Notes: a model not told the origin generated them from the sequence alone. 7,764 bases of DNA from an uncultured bacterium (GCA_905214905.1 CAJMNK010000079.1:1-7764); one strand, 5' to 3'. Numbered from the stretch's first letter, positions 1 to 7,035 are shown. Numbers and translations: made by a program.

Positions 1-5
1 AAAAT

Positions 6-30
6 AAACCTGTCCCTTATTGGCAGGTTT
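6..30 (-). terminator. Imperfect hairpin with T-rich 3' side (terminator or REP-like)
   Basis: AAACCTG at 6-12 is complementary to CAGGTTT at 24-30. The stem can extend by two G:C pairs (14-15 with 22-23) across a bulged T13, leaving a short AT-rich loop. Read on the minus strand the stem is followed by TTTATTTT, which suits an intrinsic terminator for the operon ending at 183. It is weak (three A:T pairs at the base) and lies about 150 nt past the stop codon. The shape also resembles the hairpins recognised by REP-associated Y1 transposases. The window edge cuts the flank, so neither reading is proven. Confidence 0.35.
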
Positions 31-78
31 CCCGTGGGGCGGGCACTGATGAAGTTTATCGCGAGTTCCGCACGAACA

Positions 79-101
79 GGAGGCCACTTAATGTGGCCTC
101 C
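79..101. terminator. Perfect 9-bp hairpin downstream of tsaD (terminator-like)
   Basis: GGAGGCCAC at 79-87 pairs perfectly with GTGGCCTCC at 93-101 around a 5-nt loop (TTAAT). A further 5 bp, CACGA (71-75) with TCGTG (103-107), can stack below across a small internal loop. It is the strongest structure between the end of the operon at 183 and the left edge. Neither strand has a proper U tract afterwards (minus strand: TGTTCGTG), so termination would be inefficient or factor-assisted. Its GGAGGCC/GGCCTCC core is also present in the rRNA terminator at 7119-7146. Confidence 0.4.
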
Positions 102-182
102 GTCGTGAGCAGGACTGTAGAGCAGGAAAGTTCATATGCGGCCGTTGGCGCCCGGGCAGCGCCGGGGACCGCGCCTTTGCGA

Positions 183-2567
183 CTACAGCGTCATGTTCGG
201 ATCGGCGTCGACATCGAACGGCGAGATTTCACCTCGGTCGAATTTACGGCGAGCGACCTCCGCGATCATGGCAGCGTTATCGGTGCACGCCGAAAGCGGC
301 GGTACCGTTACGCGGATCCCCTGACGCCCAAGCTTCTTAATCATCATCTCGCGCAGATGCGGGTTGGCCGAGACGCCGCCGCCGATGCAGTATTCCTTGC
401 ATCCGGTGGCATGCAGGGCGTTTTTGGCCTTCTTGTACTGCACGTCAAAGACAGCTGCCTCAAACGAAGCCGCCAGATCGGGCAGGTGAATCGTGCGCCC
501 GGCTTTGGTCTCCTGTTCAATGTAGAGCGTCACGGCCGTTTTAAGACCCGAAAGCGAGAAACGATAGTCTCCCCTGCTGTTAAGCGCGCGAGGAAAATCG
601 ATCGCGCGGGGGTTGCCCGTCTCGGCCAGCTTGGAGATGATGGGGCCACCGGGATAGCCCAGACCCAACGCCTTGGCTACCTTGTCGAAGGCCTCGCCCA
701 CAGCATCGTCGAGTGTCTCACCAAGTACCCCGTAGTCGCCCCATGCCTTCACGTGCACGAGCATGGTATGACCGCCCGAGACGAGCGTGAAGATAAACGG
801 CGGCCTGAGATCGGGCTGCGCCAGCAGGTTGGCGAACAGATGGCCCTCCAGATGGTTGACGCACACGAGCGGCTTGCCGGCGGCATAGGCAAAGCCCTTG
901 GCGAAGGCGACGCCCACTACCAGAGCACCCACCAGGCCCGGACCCTGTGTCACGCCAACAGCGGCGAGTTCGCTCGGCGCGATGGCTCCACCCTCAAGAC
1001 CAAGCGATGCTGCGGCATCCTCGAGCGCCGCATCCACGACACTCACAATCACCTCAACGTGTTTGCGCGAGGCGATCTCGGGCACCACGCCGCCAAAGCG
1101 GGCGTGAAAATCAATCTGTGTCGACACCTGGTTGGCCAGCATATTGCCATCCGCATCGATAATCGCCACGGCCGTCTCGTCGCAGGAGCTCTCGATAGCG
1201 AGCACTAGGCGGCGGCGCTCAATTTCGGCACGCTCCCCCTCGGAGCGCCCAGGCGCAGGCAGCGGCCATACGCGCTGCTCTGCCGCCGTCGGCTCGGGCG
1301 AAGCATTGTCGACCGGAAGCACCAGGGGCAGCGGAGCCGTCATGACGATGGCGTCCTTGCCGGCACCATAGTAGCCGCGGCGACGGCCAGCCTCGGTAAA
1401 GCCCAGAGCGTTATAAAGCGCGGTCGCTCCCTCGTTACCGTCCTCGACCTCGAGCGAAGCCGTAGTGCAGCCGAGCATCTGGGCATCATAGCTCACGTGC
1501 GACAGCAGCTTGCGGGCAATGCCCTCACGGCGATGTGCCGGGTCGACGGCGACATCCAGAATCTGCACATCACCGTCCACGACCATACCGCCGGCAAGGC
1601 CCAGCAGCTTGCCGTCGTCGTGTGCCACCCACCAACTACGCGGCGCAGCGACGTCCTCGCCCAGTTCGGACAGGAACATGCCCGGCGTCCATGCCTCGTG
1701 TCCGGCACCTTCAAAGCAGGCAGCCTCCAGCGCGCTTGCGCCCTCGGCATCCGCCGCGCCCATGGGACGGAACTGCAGATGACGACCGGCGAGCTCATCG
1801 GCAACACCCGTAATTTCGCTCTGCGCACTCTCGGCAAGACCAAGACGCTTGCGCTCGTTTTCCTCGGCATCCGAAAGGCGCGTGTAAATCGGCAGGACGC
1901 GGGCCGGATCGCCGTCACCCGCAGCGTGCGCGAGCAGCAAGCCCTCGCCCGAAGGCCACCACAGGTCGCGCTCCACGCAGCGGGCGGCCTCGTCCTCACC
2001 CAGCAGCTTGCCATAGCGCACTAGACCGTCACCGGTCAGCTGAACCTGGCCCCAGTCCGCTGCTTGGCGCCACTCATCGAGCGCCACGGCGGCCTTGACC
2101 ACGTGTTCGCGCTCAAATTGACGCTCGGGACCCTCATCGACCAGCATATACAGCGCCGGATATACCTCACCGCGCATAGCATCGGCCAAGATACCAAGCT
2201 TGCCGCGCACGCCAGCCTTCCACGCCGTCCAAGCGCAAGCGTCGAGCGTCGACACGCCCAGCAGCGGAACATTGGCACCACGCGCGAGGCCCTTGGCAGT
2301 GGAGATGCCGATGCGCACACCCGTAAAGGACCCCGGGCCGCGGCCGACCACATAGCAACCAACATCGCTGCGATCCAGACCGGCTTGAGCCAGCACGCCA
2401 TCAACGGTATTCACGAGCTCAACGTTGGCGTGACGGCGACACATGTGGTCGCCACTCACGAGCTTCGTCTCACCCGTCTGCCCATCAATCCAGCTTGCCG
2501 CGCAGGCAAGCATGTCAGTCGAGGTATCGAGCGCCACCACCAGCGCGTTGTCGTTATGCAAGCTCAT
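183..2567 (-). CDS. TsaB-RimI-TsaD triple fusion: t6A37 tRNA modification and N-terminal acetyltransferase
   Basis: Three families are in one continuous frame (794 aa from the ATG at 2567). Residues ~8-245 are TsaB, with the GRGPGSFTGVR signature at 75-85. Residues ~264-414 are a RimI-type GNAT acetyltransferase, with the acetyl-CoA loop RREGIA at 346-351, ALYNALGF at 383-390 and a YY pair at 399-400. Residues ~453-794 are TsaD, with ESSCDET (459-465), metal-binding HLEGH (His572, His576), SGGH (597-600), GGGVSAN (729-735) and Asp763 in CTDN. By family knowledge TsaD transfers threonylcarbamoyl from TC-AMP to A37 of ANN-decoding tRNAs, TsaB is its dimer partner, and RimI acetylates ribosomal protein S18. 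All key residues are present, so each domain looks active. The frame is open from a TTG at 2585, but the ATG has AAGG 9 nt upstream and overlaps the end of tsaE by 14 nt, so I prefer it. It is last in the operon. Confidence 0.93.
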   Translation of the reverse strand: MSLHNDNALVVALDTSTDMLACAASWIDGQTGETKLVSGDHMCRRHANVELVNTVDGVLAQAGLDRSDVGCYVVGRGPGSFTGVRIGISTAKGLARGANVPLLGVSTLDACAWTAWKAGVRGKLGILADAMRGEVYPALYMLVDEGPERQFEREHVVKAAVALDEWRQAADWGQVQLTGDGLVRYGKLLGEDEAARCVERDLWWPSGEGLLLAHAAGDGDPARVLPIYTRLSDAEENERKRLGLAESAQSEITGVADELAGRHLQFRPMGAADAEGASALEAACFEGAGHEAWTPGMFLSELGEDVAAPRSWWVAHDDGKLLGLAGGMVVDGDVQILDVAVDPAHRREGIARKLLSHVSYDAQMLGCTTASLEVEDGNEGATALYNALGFTEAGRRRGYYGAGKDAIVMTAPLPLVLPVDNASPEPTAAEQRVWPLPAPGRSEGERAEIERRRLVLAIESSCDETAVAIIDADGNMLANQVSTQIDFHARFGGVVPEIASRKHVEVIVSVVDAALEDAAASLGLEGGAIAPSELAAVGVTQGPGLVGALVVGVAFAKGFAYAAGKPLVCVNHLEGHLFANLLAQPDLRPPFIFTLVSGGHTMLVHVKAWGDYGVLGETLDDAVGEAFDKVAKALGLGYPGGPIISKLAETGNPRAIDFPRALNSRGDYRFSLSGLKTAVTLYIEQETKAGRTIHLPDLAASFEAAVFDVQYKKAKNALHATGCKEYCIGGGVSANPHLREMMIKKLGRQGIRVTVPPLSACTDNAAMIAEVARRKFDRGEISPFDVDADPNMTL

Positions 2568-3060
2568 CTTGTACAGCCTTATCAATCAAATGGGAAAGCT
2601 CCATTGCGCGGTCACCGTGCGCCTCAAGCGTTATCGTTCGCACGTCGCTGTCGCCCTCATCACGCCTGAGCGTCACCGAAAGATACTCATCCGTCAGCTC
2701 GTCCTGGAATTGTTCGCCCCATTCCAGCAGGCAAGCACCCTCATAGCCCAGCACATCGAAAATGCCCGTATCCTCGAGCTCGTAGGCATGCTCCAGGCGG
2801 TATAGATCAAAGTGAAACAGCGGAATACGACCTTGATCGTGAACGGCCATGAGGGCGAACGTAGGGCTCGTAACCATATGCCCATCGCCCAGCCCGCGCG
2901 AGACGCCCTTGGTAAAGTGAGTTTTGCCCACTCCCAGGCCACCGGTCAGGATGAGCACATCTCCGTCCTCAAGGCACGGTGCAATTAGCTCGCCAAAGTA
3001 CTCCGTATCGGCAGCGCAAGTCGTTTTGTAAGTACCTACCCCCAGGCGCTCCAGGGACAT
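2554..3060 (-). CDS. tsaE: TsaE, ATPase of the t6A37 tRNA modification complex
   Basis: This is a 168-aa P-loop protein of the TsaE (YjeE) family, close to the usual ~150-residue length. The Walker A motif GGLGVGKT is at 40-47, SPTF at 65-68, HFDLYRL at 83-89 and LLEWGE at 111-116, in the family order. By family knowledge TsaE binds the TsaB-TsaD dimer and its ATP hydrolysis is needed for repeated rounds of t6A synthesis. The start is clear: AGGAG lies 5 nt before the ATG at 3060, in the 12-nt gap after the uracil-DNA glycosylase gene. Its stop overlaps the start of the TsaB-RimI-TsaD fusion by 14 nt, which suggests coupled translation and fits the physical partnership of the products. Confidence 0.96.
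   Translation of the reverse strand: MSLERLGVGTYKTTCAADTEYFGELIAPCLEDGDVLILTGGLGVGKTHFTKGVSRGLGDGHMVTSPTFALMAVHDQGRIPLFHFDLYRLEHAYELEDTGIFDVLGYEGACLLEWGEQFQDELTDEYLSVTLRRDEGDSDVRTITLEAHGDRAMELSHLIDKAVQDELA
2577..2580 (-). promoter_or_regulatory. Weak ribosome-binding site for the tsaB-rimI-tsaD fusion
   Basis: AAGG on the minus strand, 9 nt before the ATG at 2567 and inside the last codons of tsaE. It decides the start: the longer TTG start at 2585 has only GGAG about 13 nt upstream, which is too far. The weak site and the 14-nt overlap point to translation coupled to tsaE. Confidence 0.55.
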
Positions 3061-3072
3061 ATATGCTCCTTA

Positions 3073-3693
3073 TTATTCCGAGGCGTCCTCTGGTGCGGGA
3101 TGTCGCCCCAGATAGTCGCCCAGCATCTTAAAGTCTTCCTCCAGCAGCTCCTGCCACGCTGGATTGCGTAGCGCTGCTGCCGGATGGAAAGTGGGCATCA
3201 CCACAAAGTGCCCCATCTGATGGAACCTGCCGCGCAGCTTGGTAATGCCGATCTCGGTCTTGAGCACAAAGTGCGTTGCGGGGTTGCCGAGCGTCACGAT
3301 GATATCGGGCCAGATGCTTCGAATCTGCTCGCGCAAAAACGGCGAGCAAGCCAGCACTTCCTCGGGACGCGGATTGCGGTTTCCCGGCGGGCGGCACTTA
3401 AGCACGTTGGCAATGTAGACGTCTTCGCGTTTGAGCCCCGCCAGCGACAAAATGCCGTTGAGGTCCTCGCCTGCCGCCCCCACAAAGGGCTCGCCCTGCA
3501 AATCCTCATTGCGGCCCGGCGCCTCGCCAATAAACATCACGCGAGCGTGGGGGTTTCCCACGCCAAACACGATGTTATGGCGCGACTGGTAAAGCTGGCA
3601 AAGGTGACAATCGCCCAGAACGGCCTCGATCTCCTCGAGTGCGACCTCACGCGGCGCCTGATGGCTATGGCCGGGGATGTGCATGACGCCCAT
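3073..3693 (-). CDS. Family-4 uracil-DNA glycosylase (iron-sulfur type)
   Basis: This 206-aa protein has the hallmarks of family-4 uracil-DNA glycosylases: four cysteines placed to hold a [4Fe-4S] cluster (Cys29 and Cys32 in CHLC, Cys100 in VLKCRPP, Cys116), the uracil-pocket motif GEAPG at 56-60, GEPFVG at 67-72, TLGN at 134-137 and HPAA at 170-173. The family removes uracil from DNA to start base-excision repair. It is also related to the N-terminal part of phage SPO1 DNA polymerase, and annotators sometimes use that name. The frame stays open to a TTG at 3741 inside alr. The ATG at 3693 is better, because TAGGAG, which overlaps the alr stop codon, lies 5 nt before it and the protein then starts close to its first conserved block. 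It follows alr by 8 nt and precedes tsaE by 12 nt. It is the only DNA-repair gene in the operon. Confidence 0.93.
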   Translation of the reverse strand: MGVMHIPGHSHQAPREVALEEIEAVLGDCHLCQLYQSRHNIVFGVGNPHARVMFIGEAPGRNEDLQGEPFVGAAGEDLNGILSLAGLKREDVYIANVLKCRPPGNRNPRPEEVLACSPFLREQIRSIWPDIIVTLGNPATHFVLKTEIGITKLRGRFHQMGHFVVMPTFHPAAALRNPAWQELLEEDFKMLGDYLGRHPAPEDASE

Positions 3694-3698
3694 AGCGA

Positions 3699-3704
3699 CT
3701 CCTA
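3699..3704 (-). promoter_or_regulatory. Ribosome-binding site of the uracil-DNA glycosylase gene
   Basis: TAGGAG on the minus strand, 5 nt before the ATG at 3693. Its first three bases are the TAG stop codon of alr, so termination and re-initiation take place in the same few bases. This fixes the start and rules against the longer TTG start at 3741. Confidence 0.75.
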
Positions 3705-4847
3705 CACGTAGACCTTGTCGAGACGCATACCAAAGCCGCAAGCGACCTCGTAGTTAATCGTGCCGCGTAGGCGCGCCATCTCGTCCATGGTAATCTCGGC
3801 ATCTCCATCGCGGCCGACAATGATCATCTCGTCACCATACTCGGCCTCGGGAATCTCATGCGCCGGGTTGGACTGAATGGCGACCATAAACTGGTCCATG
3901 CAGATATTGCCCACCTGACGCACACGCTCGCCGCGATACAGCACGTCCATACGATTGGAAAGCGTACGCGAAAGGCCATCGGCATAACCGATCGGAAGGG
4001 TGCAGATCTGAACGCGCGTGCGCGGTACGCGGTAGGTAAAGCCGTAGCCCACGCCCTCGCCCATCGCAGGATGCGCCACGCGCGTCACACGCGCGTGGAC
4101 GCTCATGACGGGATCAAGCTGCATCACGCGACCACTCAGCTCACATGGCTGCAGACCATACAAACCGATGCCGGCACGAATCATGTCAAAGTGCATTGAA
4201 GAATCGAGCATCGAGGACGGCGTATTGGCACAATGCACGATACCGCATTCAAAACCTGCGTCCTTAATGGCCTGAACGGCCTCGGTAAAACGCTGGCACT
4301 GCAGCTTGTAGTCCCAACCCGAAGGTTCATCGGCCGTGGCAAAGTGCGTAAATACGCCGTCGCACTGGATGCCGCGATGGAAACTGATGCCGCGTACAAA
4401 GTCGAGCACCTGTGTGTAGTGAACACCGATACGATTCATGCCCGTCTCGATGGCAAGATGGTACTTGCCCACCTTGCCCGCCGCGACGGCGCATTCGCCA
4501 TACGCAAGAGCAAAATCGGACGTATAGACCGAGGGCATGATATCGAATTCGAGCAATGCAGGAATAGCCTCGATAGGCGGCTCACTTAGAATCAGGACGG
4601 GCTTAGTAATCCCGCCCTGACGGAGCCCAACGCCCTCGTTAACCGTCGCCACGGCAAACATGTCGGCACCGGCCGAATACATGATCTTGGCACACTCAAC
4701 AGCTCCATGACCATAAGCATCGGCCTTGACCACGCAGCACAGGCGCTGACGCGGATTCAACAAGTTCTTATAGGCCCTCGTGTTGCGACGGAGCGCCCCG
4801 CGGTCGATCTCGACCCAGGACCAGCGCGTCAAATCGGCTTTATTCAT
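3702..4847 (-). CDS. alr: Alanine racemase (PLP-dependent)
   Basis: This 381-aa fold-type III PLP enzyme interconverts L- and D-alanine, supplying D-alanine for peptidoglycan in the cytoplasm. The PLP lysine is Lys41 in VVKADAYGHG. The second catalytic residue, a tyrosine, is Tyr268 in GVGYGFTY, matching the Lys39/Tyr265 pair of the well-studied Geobacillus enzyme. Further family blocks are RAGIGLYG at 224-231 (Arg224 facing the pyridine nitrogen), LPIGYADG at 284-291 and GNICMDQF at 313-320. The length is normal. The ATG at 4847 is only 2 nt after the nnr stop codon, and there is no good Shine-Dalgarno in the usual place, so translation is probably coupled to the upstream gene. The mix of wall, cofactor-repair and t6A genes in one operon is common in Actinobacteria. 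Confidence 0.97.
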   Translation of the reverse strand: MNKADLTRWSWVEIDRGALRRNTRAYKNLLNPRQRLCCVVKADAYGHGAVECAKIMYSAGADMFAVATVNEGVGLRQGGITKPVLILSEPPIEAIPALLEFDIMPSVYTSDFALAYGECAVAAGKVGKYHLAIETGMNRIGVHYTQVLDFVRGISFHRGIQCDGVFTHFATADEPSGWDYKLQCQRFTEAVQAIKDAGFECGIVHCANTPSSMLDSSMHFDMIRAGIGLYGLQPCELSGRVMQLDPVMSVHARVTRVAHPAMGEGVGYGFTYRVPRTRVQICTLPIGYADGLSRTLSNRMDVLYRGERVRQVGNICMDQFMVAIQSNPAHEIPEAEYGDEMIIVGRDGDAEITMDEMARLRGTINYEVACGFGMRLDKVYV

Positions 4848-4849
4848 GA

Positions 4850-6466
4850 TTAGTCATCCGACCCTTCGTCCATGATTCCCAGATCTTCGAGCGCATCCTT
4901 TGCCGCCAGCTCCATGGCAGGACCGATCAAGTCGATAAGATCGGTCGCGATGACGCTCTTCTCACCATACTCCGTCGCCGCGGCAAAACCGGCGTAGCTG
5001 TGAAGTGCGACGGCGTACGAATACAGCAACTCCCAACGATCCATCTCGTCGCGCATGGTGGCAAGCGTGCCGGCCAAAATACCCGCGAGAACATCACCCG
5101 AACCGGCAGTTGCCAGAGAAGCCGGACCCGAGAGCGGCAGCAGCACACGCTCAACGCCACAGATAGCCGTCGTCGGCCCCTTGGCAATGACCACCAGATT
5201 GTCGGAGCCTGCAGCCCAGACAACCTTCTGCGCGGCCGCAATCGCGGTACCAAGGTCGTTCACCTCGTCACCGGCAACCAGGCGCGAAAGCTCACGATAG
5301 TGCGGCGTCATAACCAACGGCTGCTCGCGGCGATACATCTCGGGGTTACTATCAATACCGTCAATGGCAATCTTAGCAAGGCAGTTGAGTGCATCGGCGT
5401 CCAAAATTAGCGGTACATCAAGCTCGAGCAAGCCCGAAACCACCTGCATAGCGCCGGCAGACGTCGTCATACCGGGACCGCACAGCACGCAGCTGTACTT
5501 CTTTGCGATCTCGCACACCGTCATGCGCGCAGCGGCGCCAAAGGAGCCGCGGGAATCAGACGGAATAGCAAAGACCGGAATCGAAGGAAGTGCCATGCGA
5601 ATGAGATTGGCGCAGGCGTCAGGAGCCGCGACTGCCACGTAACCAGCACCCGCGCGAGCTGCAGACTTGGCCGCCATAATGGCAGCACCAGGATATTGCG
5701 CAGATCCGGCGACAATAAGCACGGAGCCACGGGAATACTTATCGATATTCGATGGTAGCGGAGCAAAGTAATCAACTAAGTCACCGGGCTCGACAATCTC
5801 GGCGGCGTGGTCGACATCATCGATGACCTCGTCAAGACGGTCGTAAAGATTGCCGCAGATCAAATCGCCAGCATACTCAGGACCATCAGCGCTATACAGA
5901 CCAATCTTGGGCGCAATCATCGTCACCGTGCGCTCGGCACGAATGCAGTCGTCATCAACAACGCCCGTCTCTGCATTCAGGCCCGAGGGGACATCAATGG
6001 ATACGACACAATCGGCGCATTCATTGACCGTAGGAATCCAAATGGAGAACGGCGCACGCAGATTCCCGTGGAAACCGGTACCAAAAATGGCATCGACAAC
6101 AACATCGGCCTTATCGATCAAAACCTCGAGTTCATCACGCGAGGGGCCGACGCAAACGTGCACATCGCGGCCGGCAGTACGACGAGCAACATGACGTGCC
6201 AGAGCAGCAGGAATCTCATCCGGTTCAACCGGAGAAACGATATCCACGTCCACACCCTTATGGCTCAGGATATCGGCGGCAACCCAACCGTCGCCGCCAT
6301 TATTACCAAAACCGACCAAAACGAGAACCCGATCGGGATTGAGCTTCAAGACCTCGTTAGCGGCAAACTCACCCGCTAGCTCCATAAGCTCGGCCTTCGA
6401 AGTCCCTTCGCGTTCGATGATATCCTCGAGACGAACGACTTCTTCGGTACTCAAAACCGGTTTCAT
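4850..6466 (-). CDS. nnr: Bifunctional NAD(P)HX epimerase and ADP-dependent NAD(P)HX dehydratase
   Basis: This 538-aa two-domain protein of the YjeF/Nnr type repairs NADHX and NADPHX, the hydrated forms of NAD(P)H. Residues ~1-225 are the epimerase (NnrE, YjeF_N), with GFGNNGGDG at 52-60, DAIFGTGFHG at 125-134 and SIDVPSGLN at 156-164. Residues ~235-525 are the ribokinase-like dehydratase (NnrD), with SRGSVLIVAGS at 245-255, DADALN at 356-361, TPHYRE at 387-392 and the AGSGDVLAG loop at 454-462. The two-domain form is the common bacterial one, as in E. coli YjeF. The ATG at 6466 directly follows the acpS stop with no gap, and AGGAG, 5 nt upstream, lies within the last codons of acpS. The short C-terminal tail is acidic. 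Confidence 0.96.
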   Translation of the reverse strand: MKPVLSTEEVVRLEDIIEREGTSKAELMELAGEFAANEVLKLNPDRVLVLVGFGNNGGDGWVAADILSHKGVDVDIVSPVEPDEIPAALARHVARRTAGRDVHVCVGPSRDELEVLIDKADVVVDAIFGTGFHGNLRAPFSIWIPTVNECADCVVSIDVPSGLNAETGVVDDDCIRAERTVTMIAPKIGLYSADGPEYAGDLICGNLYDRLDEVIDDVDHAAEIVEPGDLVDYFAPLPSNIDKYSRGSVLIVAGSAQYPGAAIMAAKSAARAGAGYVAVAAPDACANLIRMALPSIPVFAIPSDSRGSFGAAARMTVCEIAKKYSCVLCGPGMTTSAGAMQVVSGLLELDVPLILDADALNCLAKIAIDGIDSNPEMYRREQPLVMTPHYRELSRLVAGDEVNDLGTAIAAAQKVVWAAGSDNLVVIAKGPTTAICGVERVLLPLSGPASLATAGSGDVLAGILAGTLATMRDEMDRWELLYSYAVALHSYAGFAAATEYGEKSVIATDLIDLIGPAMELAAKDALEDLGIMDEGSDD

Positions 6467-7006
6467 CTATGCTCCTAGCGTATCTTGCGAAGCATCGCCC
6501 AGGTGCTCCGTCAATGCTGAATTCTGCAGCTGCTCGAGCTCATCTAATACAGAGCGAGCCTCTTTAAATGTCTGCGCAACGCGTTTCTTGGTGCTCACCT
6601 TTTCATCTTTTGGCTTAGGCCGAGCATCTTCGGTAATCGCGATGGCATTCGCAACGGCCAAGTCTCCCGTAAGCGTAATGGAAAGAGCGACCTCAACAAC
6701 ACCCAGTTCTTGAGCGATCTCGAGAGCACGGCCCGAAAGCAGCGCCTTCGGTTTGCCGAGTTTATCACGCGTTACCGAAACATCCTTGCGACCCACGCCT
6801 TGACTAAAACCCGTGCCGAGAGCTTTAAGCACCGCCTCGCGCGAAGCAAAGCGGCTGGCATAGTGAGCAGCGGGACGCGATGATGCATCGCAATACGCAC
6901 GCTCTTCTTCGGTAAACACACGCCGAGCAAACGACGGCGTCTTTTCAAGAATAGATTTCATGCGGGAAATCTCGACGATATCAACGCCGATACCAGCTTC
7001 AGCCAT
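6467..7006 (-). CDS. acpS: Holo-[acyl-carrier-protein] synthase with a C-terminal extension
   Basis: AcpS moves 4'-phosphopantetheine from coenzyme A to a serine of acyl carrier protein, activating it for fatty-acid synthesis. Residues 1-125 carry the family: GIGVDIVEI at 5-13 with the Mg-binding Asp9, then FASREAVLKALGTG at 53-66 with Glu57, the expected second metal ligand, and the CoA-binding KALG. The start is the ATG at 7006, because GGAGG sits 5 nt before it; the ATG at 7018 lacks a site and would add four residues. With 179 aa it is longer than the usual ~120-130. The extra ~50 residues are first Lys/Pro-rich, then probably helical (around EARSVLDELEQLQ). Near 109-113 the family's usual S-x-S-H-T reads SITLT, so His is replaced by Leu. 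It is the first gene of the operon. Confidence 0.93.
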   Translation of the reverse strand: MAEAGIGVDIVEISRMKSILEKTPSFARRVFTEEERAYCDASSRPAAHYASRFASREAVLKALGTGFSQGVGRKDVSVTRDKLGKPKALLSGRALEIAQELGVVEVALSITLTGDLAVANAIAITEDARPKPKDEKVSTKKRVAQTFKEARSVLDELEQLQNSALTEHLGDASQDTLGA

Positions 7007-7009
7007 GTT

Positions 7010-7016
7010 CACCTCC
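7010..7016 (-). promoter_or_regulatory. Strong ribosome-binding site of acpS
   Basis: GGAGGTG on the minus strand, with GGAGG ending 5 nt before the ATG at 7006. It lies between two in-frame ATGs and decides for the inner one, since the motif would itself be coding if the ATG at 7018 were used. Confidence 0.8.
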
Positions 7017-7035
7017 ATATTGCACAGACTAAGCT

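Larger units (their letters stand above)
1..182. other. Gene-free region downstream of the operon
   Basis: No open frame here has a credible start, ribosome-binding site or recognisable product. The region holds the two hairpins listed separately and a GC-rich stretch at about 146-175 with a short inverted repeat (GGCGC and GCGCC around a 7-nt loop). I see no tRNA or promoter that I would defend. The gene to the left of the window is unknown. Confidence 0.6.

Noticed and set aside
93..1208. Long plus-strand open frame of 371 codons opposite the TsaD part of the fusion gene
   Set aside because: It is the GC-driven mirror of a clearly conserved gene. The translation is rich in Arg/His with no family motif, and no credible ribosome-binding site was seen.
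2567..2585. TTG start at 2585 for the tsaB fusion gene
   Set aside because: Its nearest GGAG is about 13 nt upstream, while the ATG at 2567 has AAGG at 9 nt and leaves a normal TsaB N-terminus.
2064..2669. Plus-strand open frame of 201 codons opposite tsaB and the end of tsaE
   Set aside because: It is antisense to two recognisable genes; its translation has no motif and its composition is typical of a shadow frame.
3693..3741. TTG start at 3741 for the uracil-DNA glycosylase gene
   Set aside because: It would lie inside alr with no suitable site. The ATG at 3693 has TAGGAG 5 nt upstream.
5807..6379. Plus-strand open frame of 190 codons opposite the nnr epimerase domain
   Set aside because: The minus-strand frame has unmistakable NnrE motifs across the same bases, and this frame shows none.
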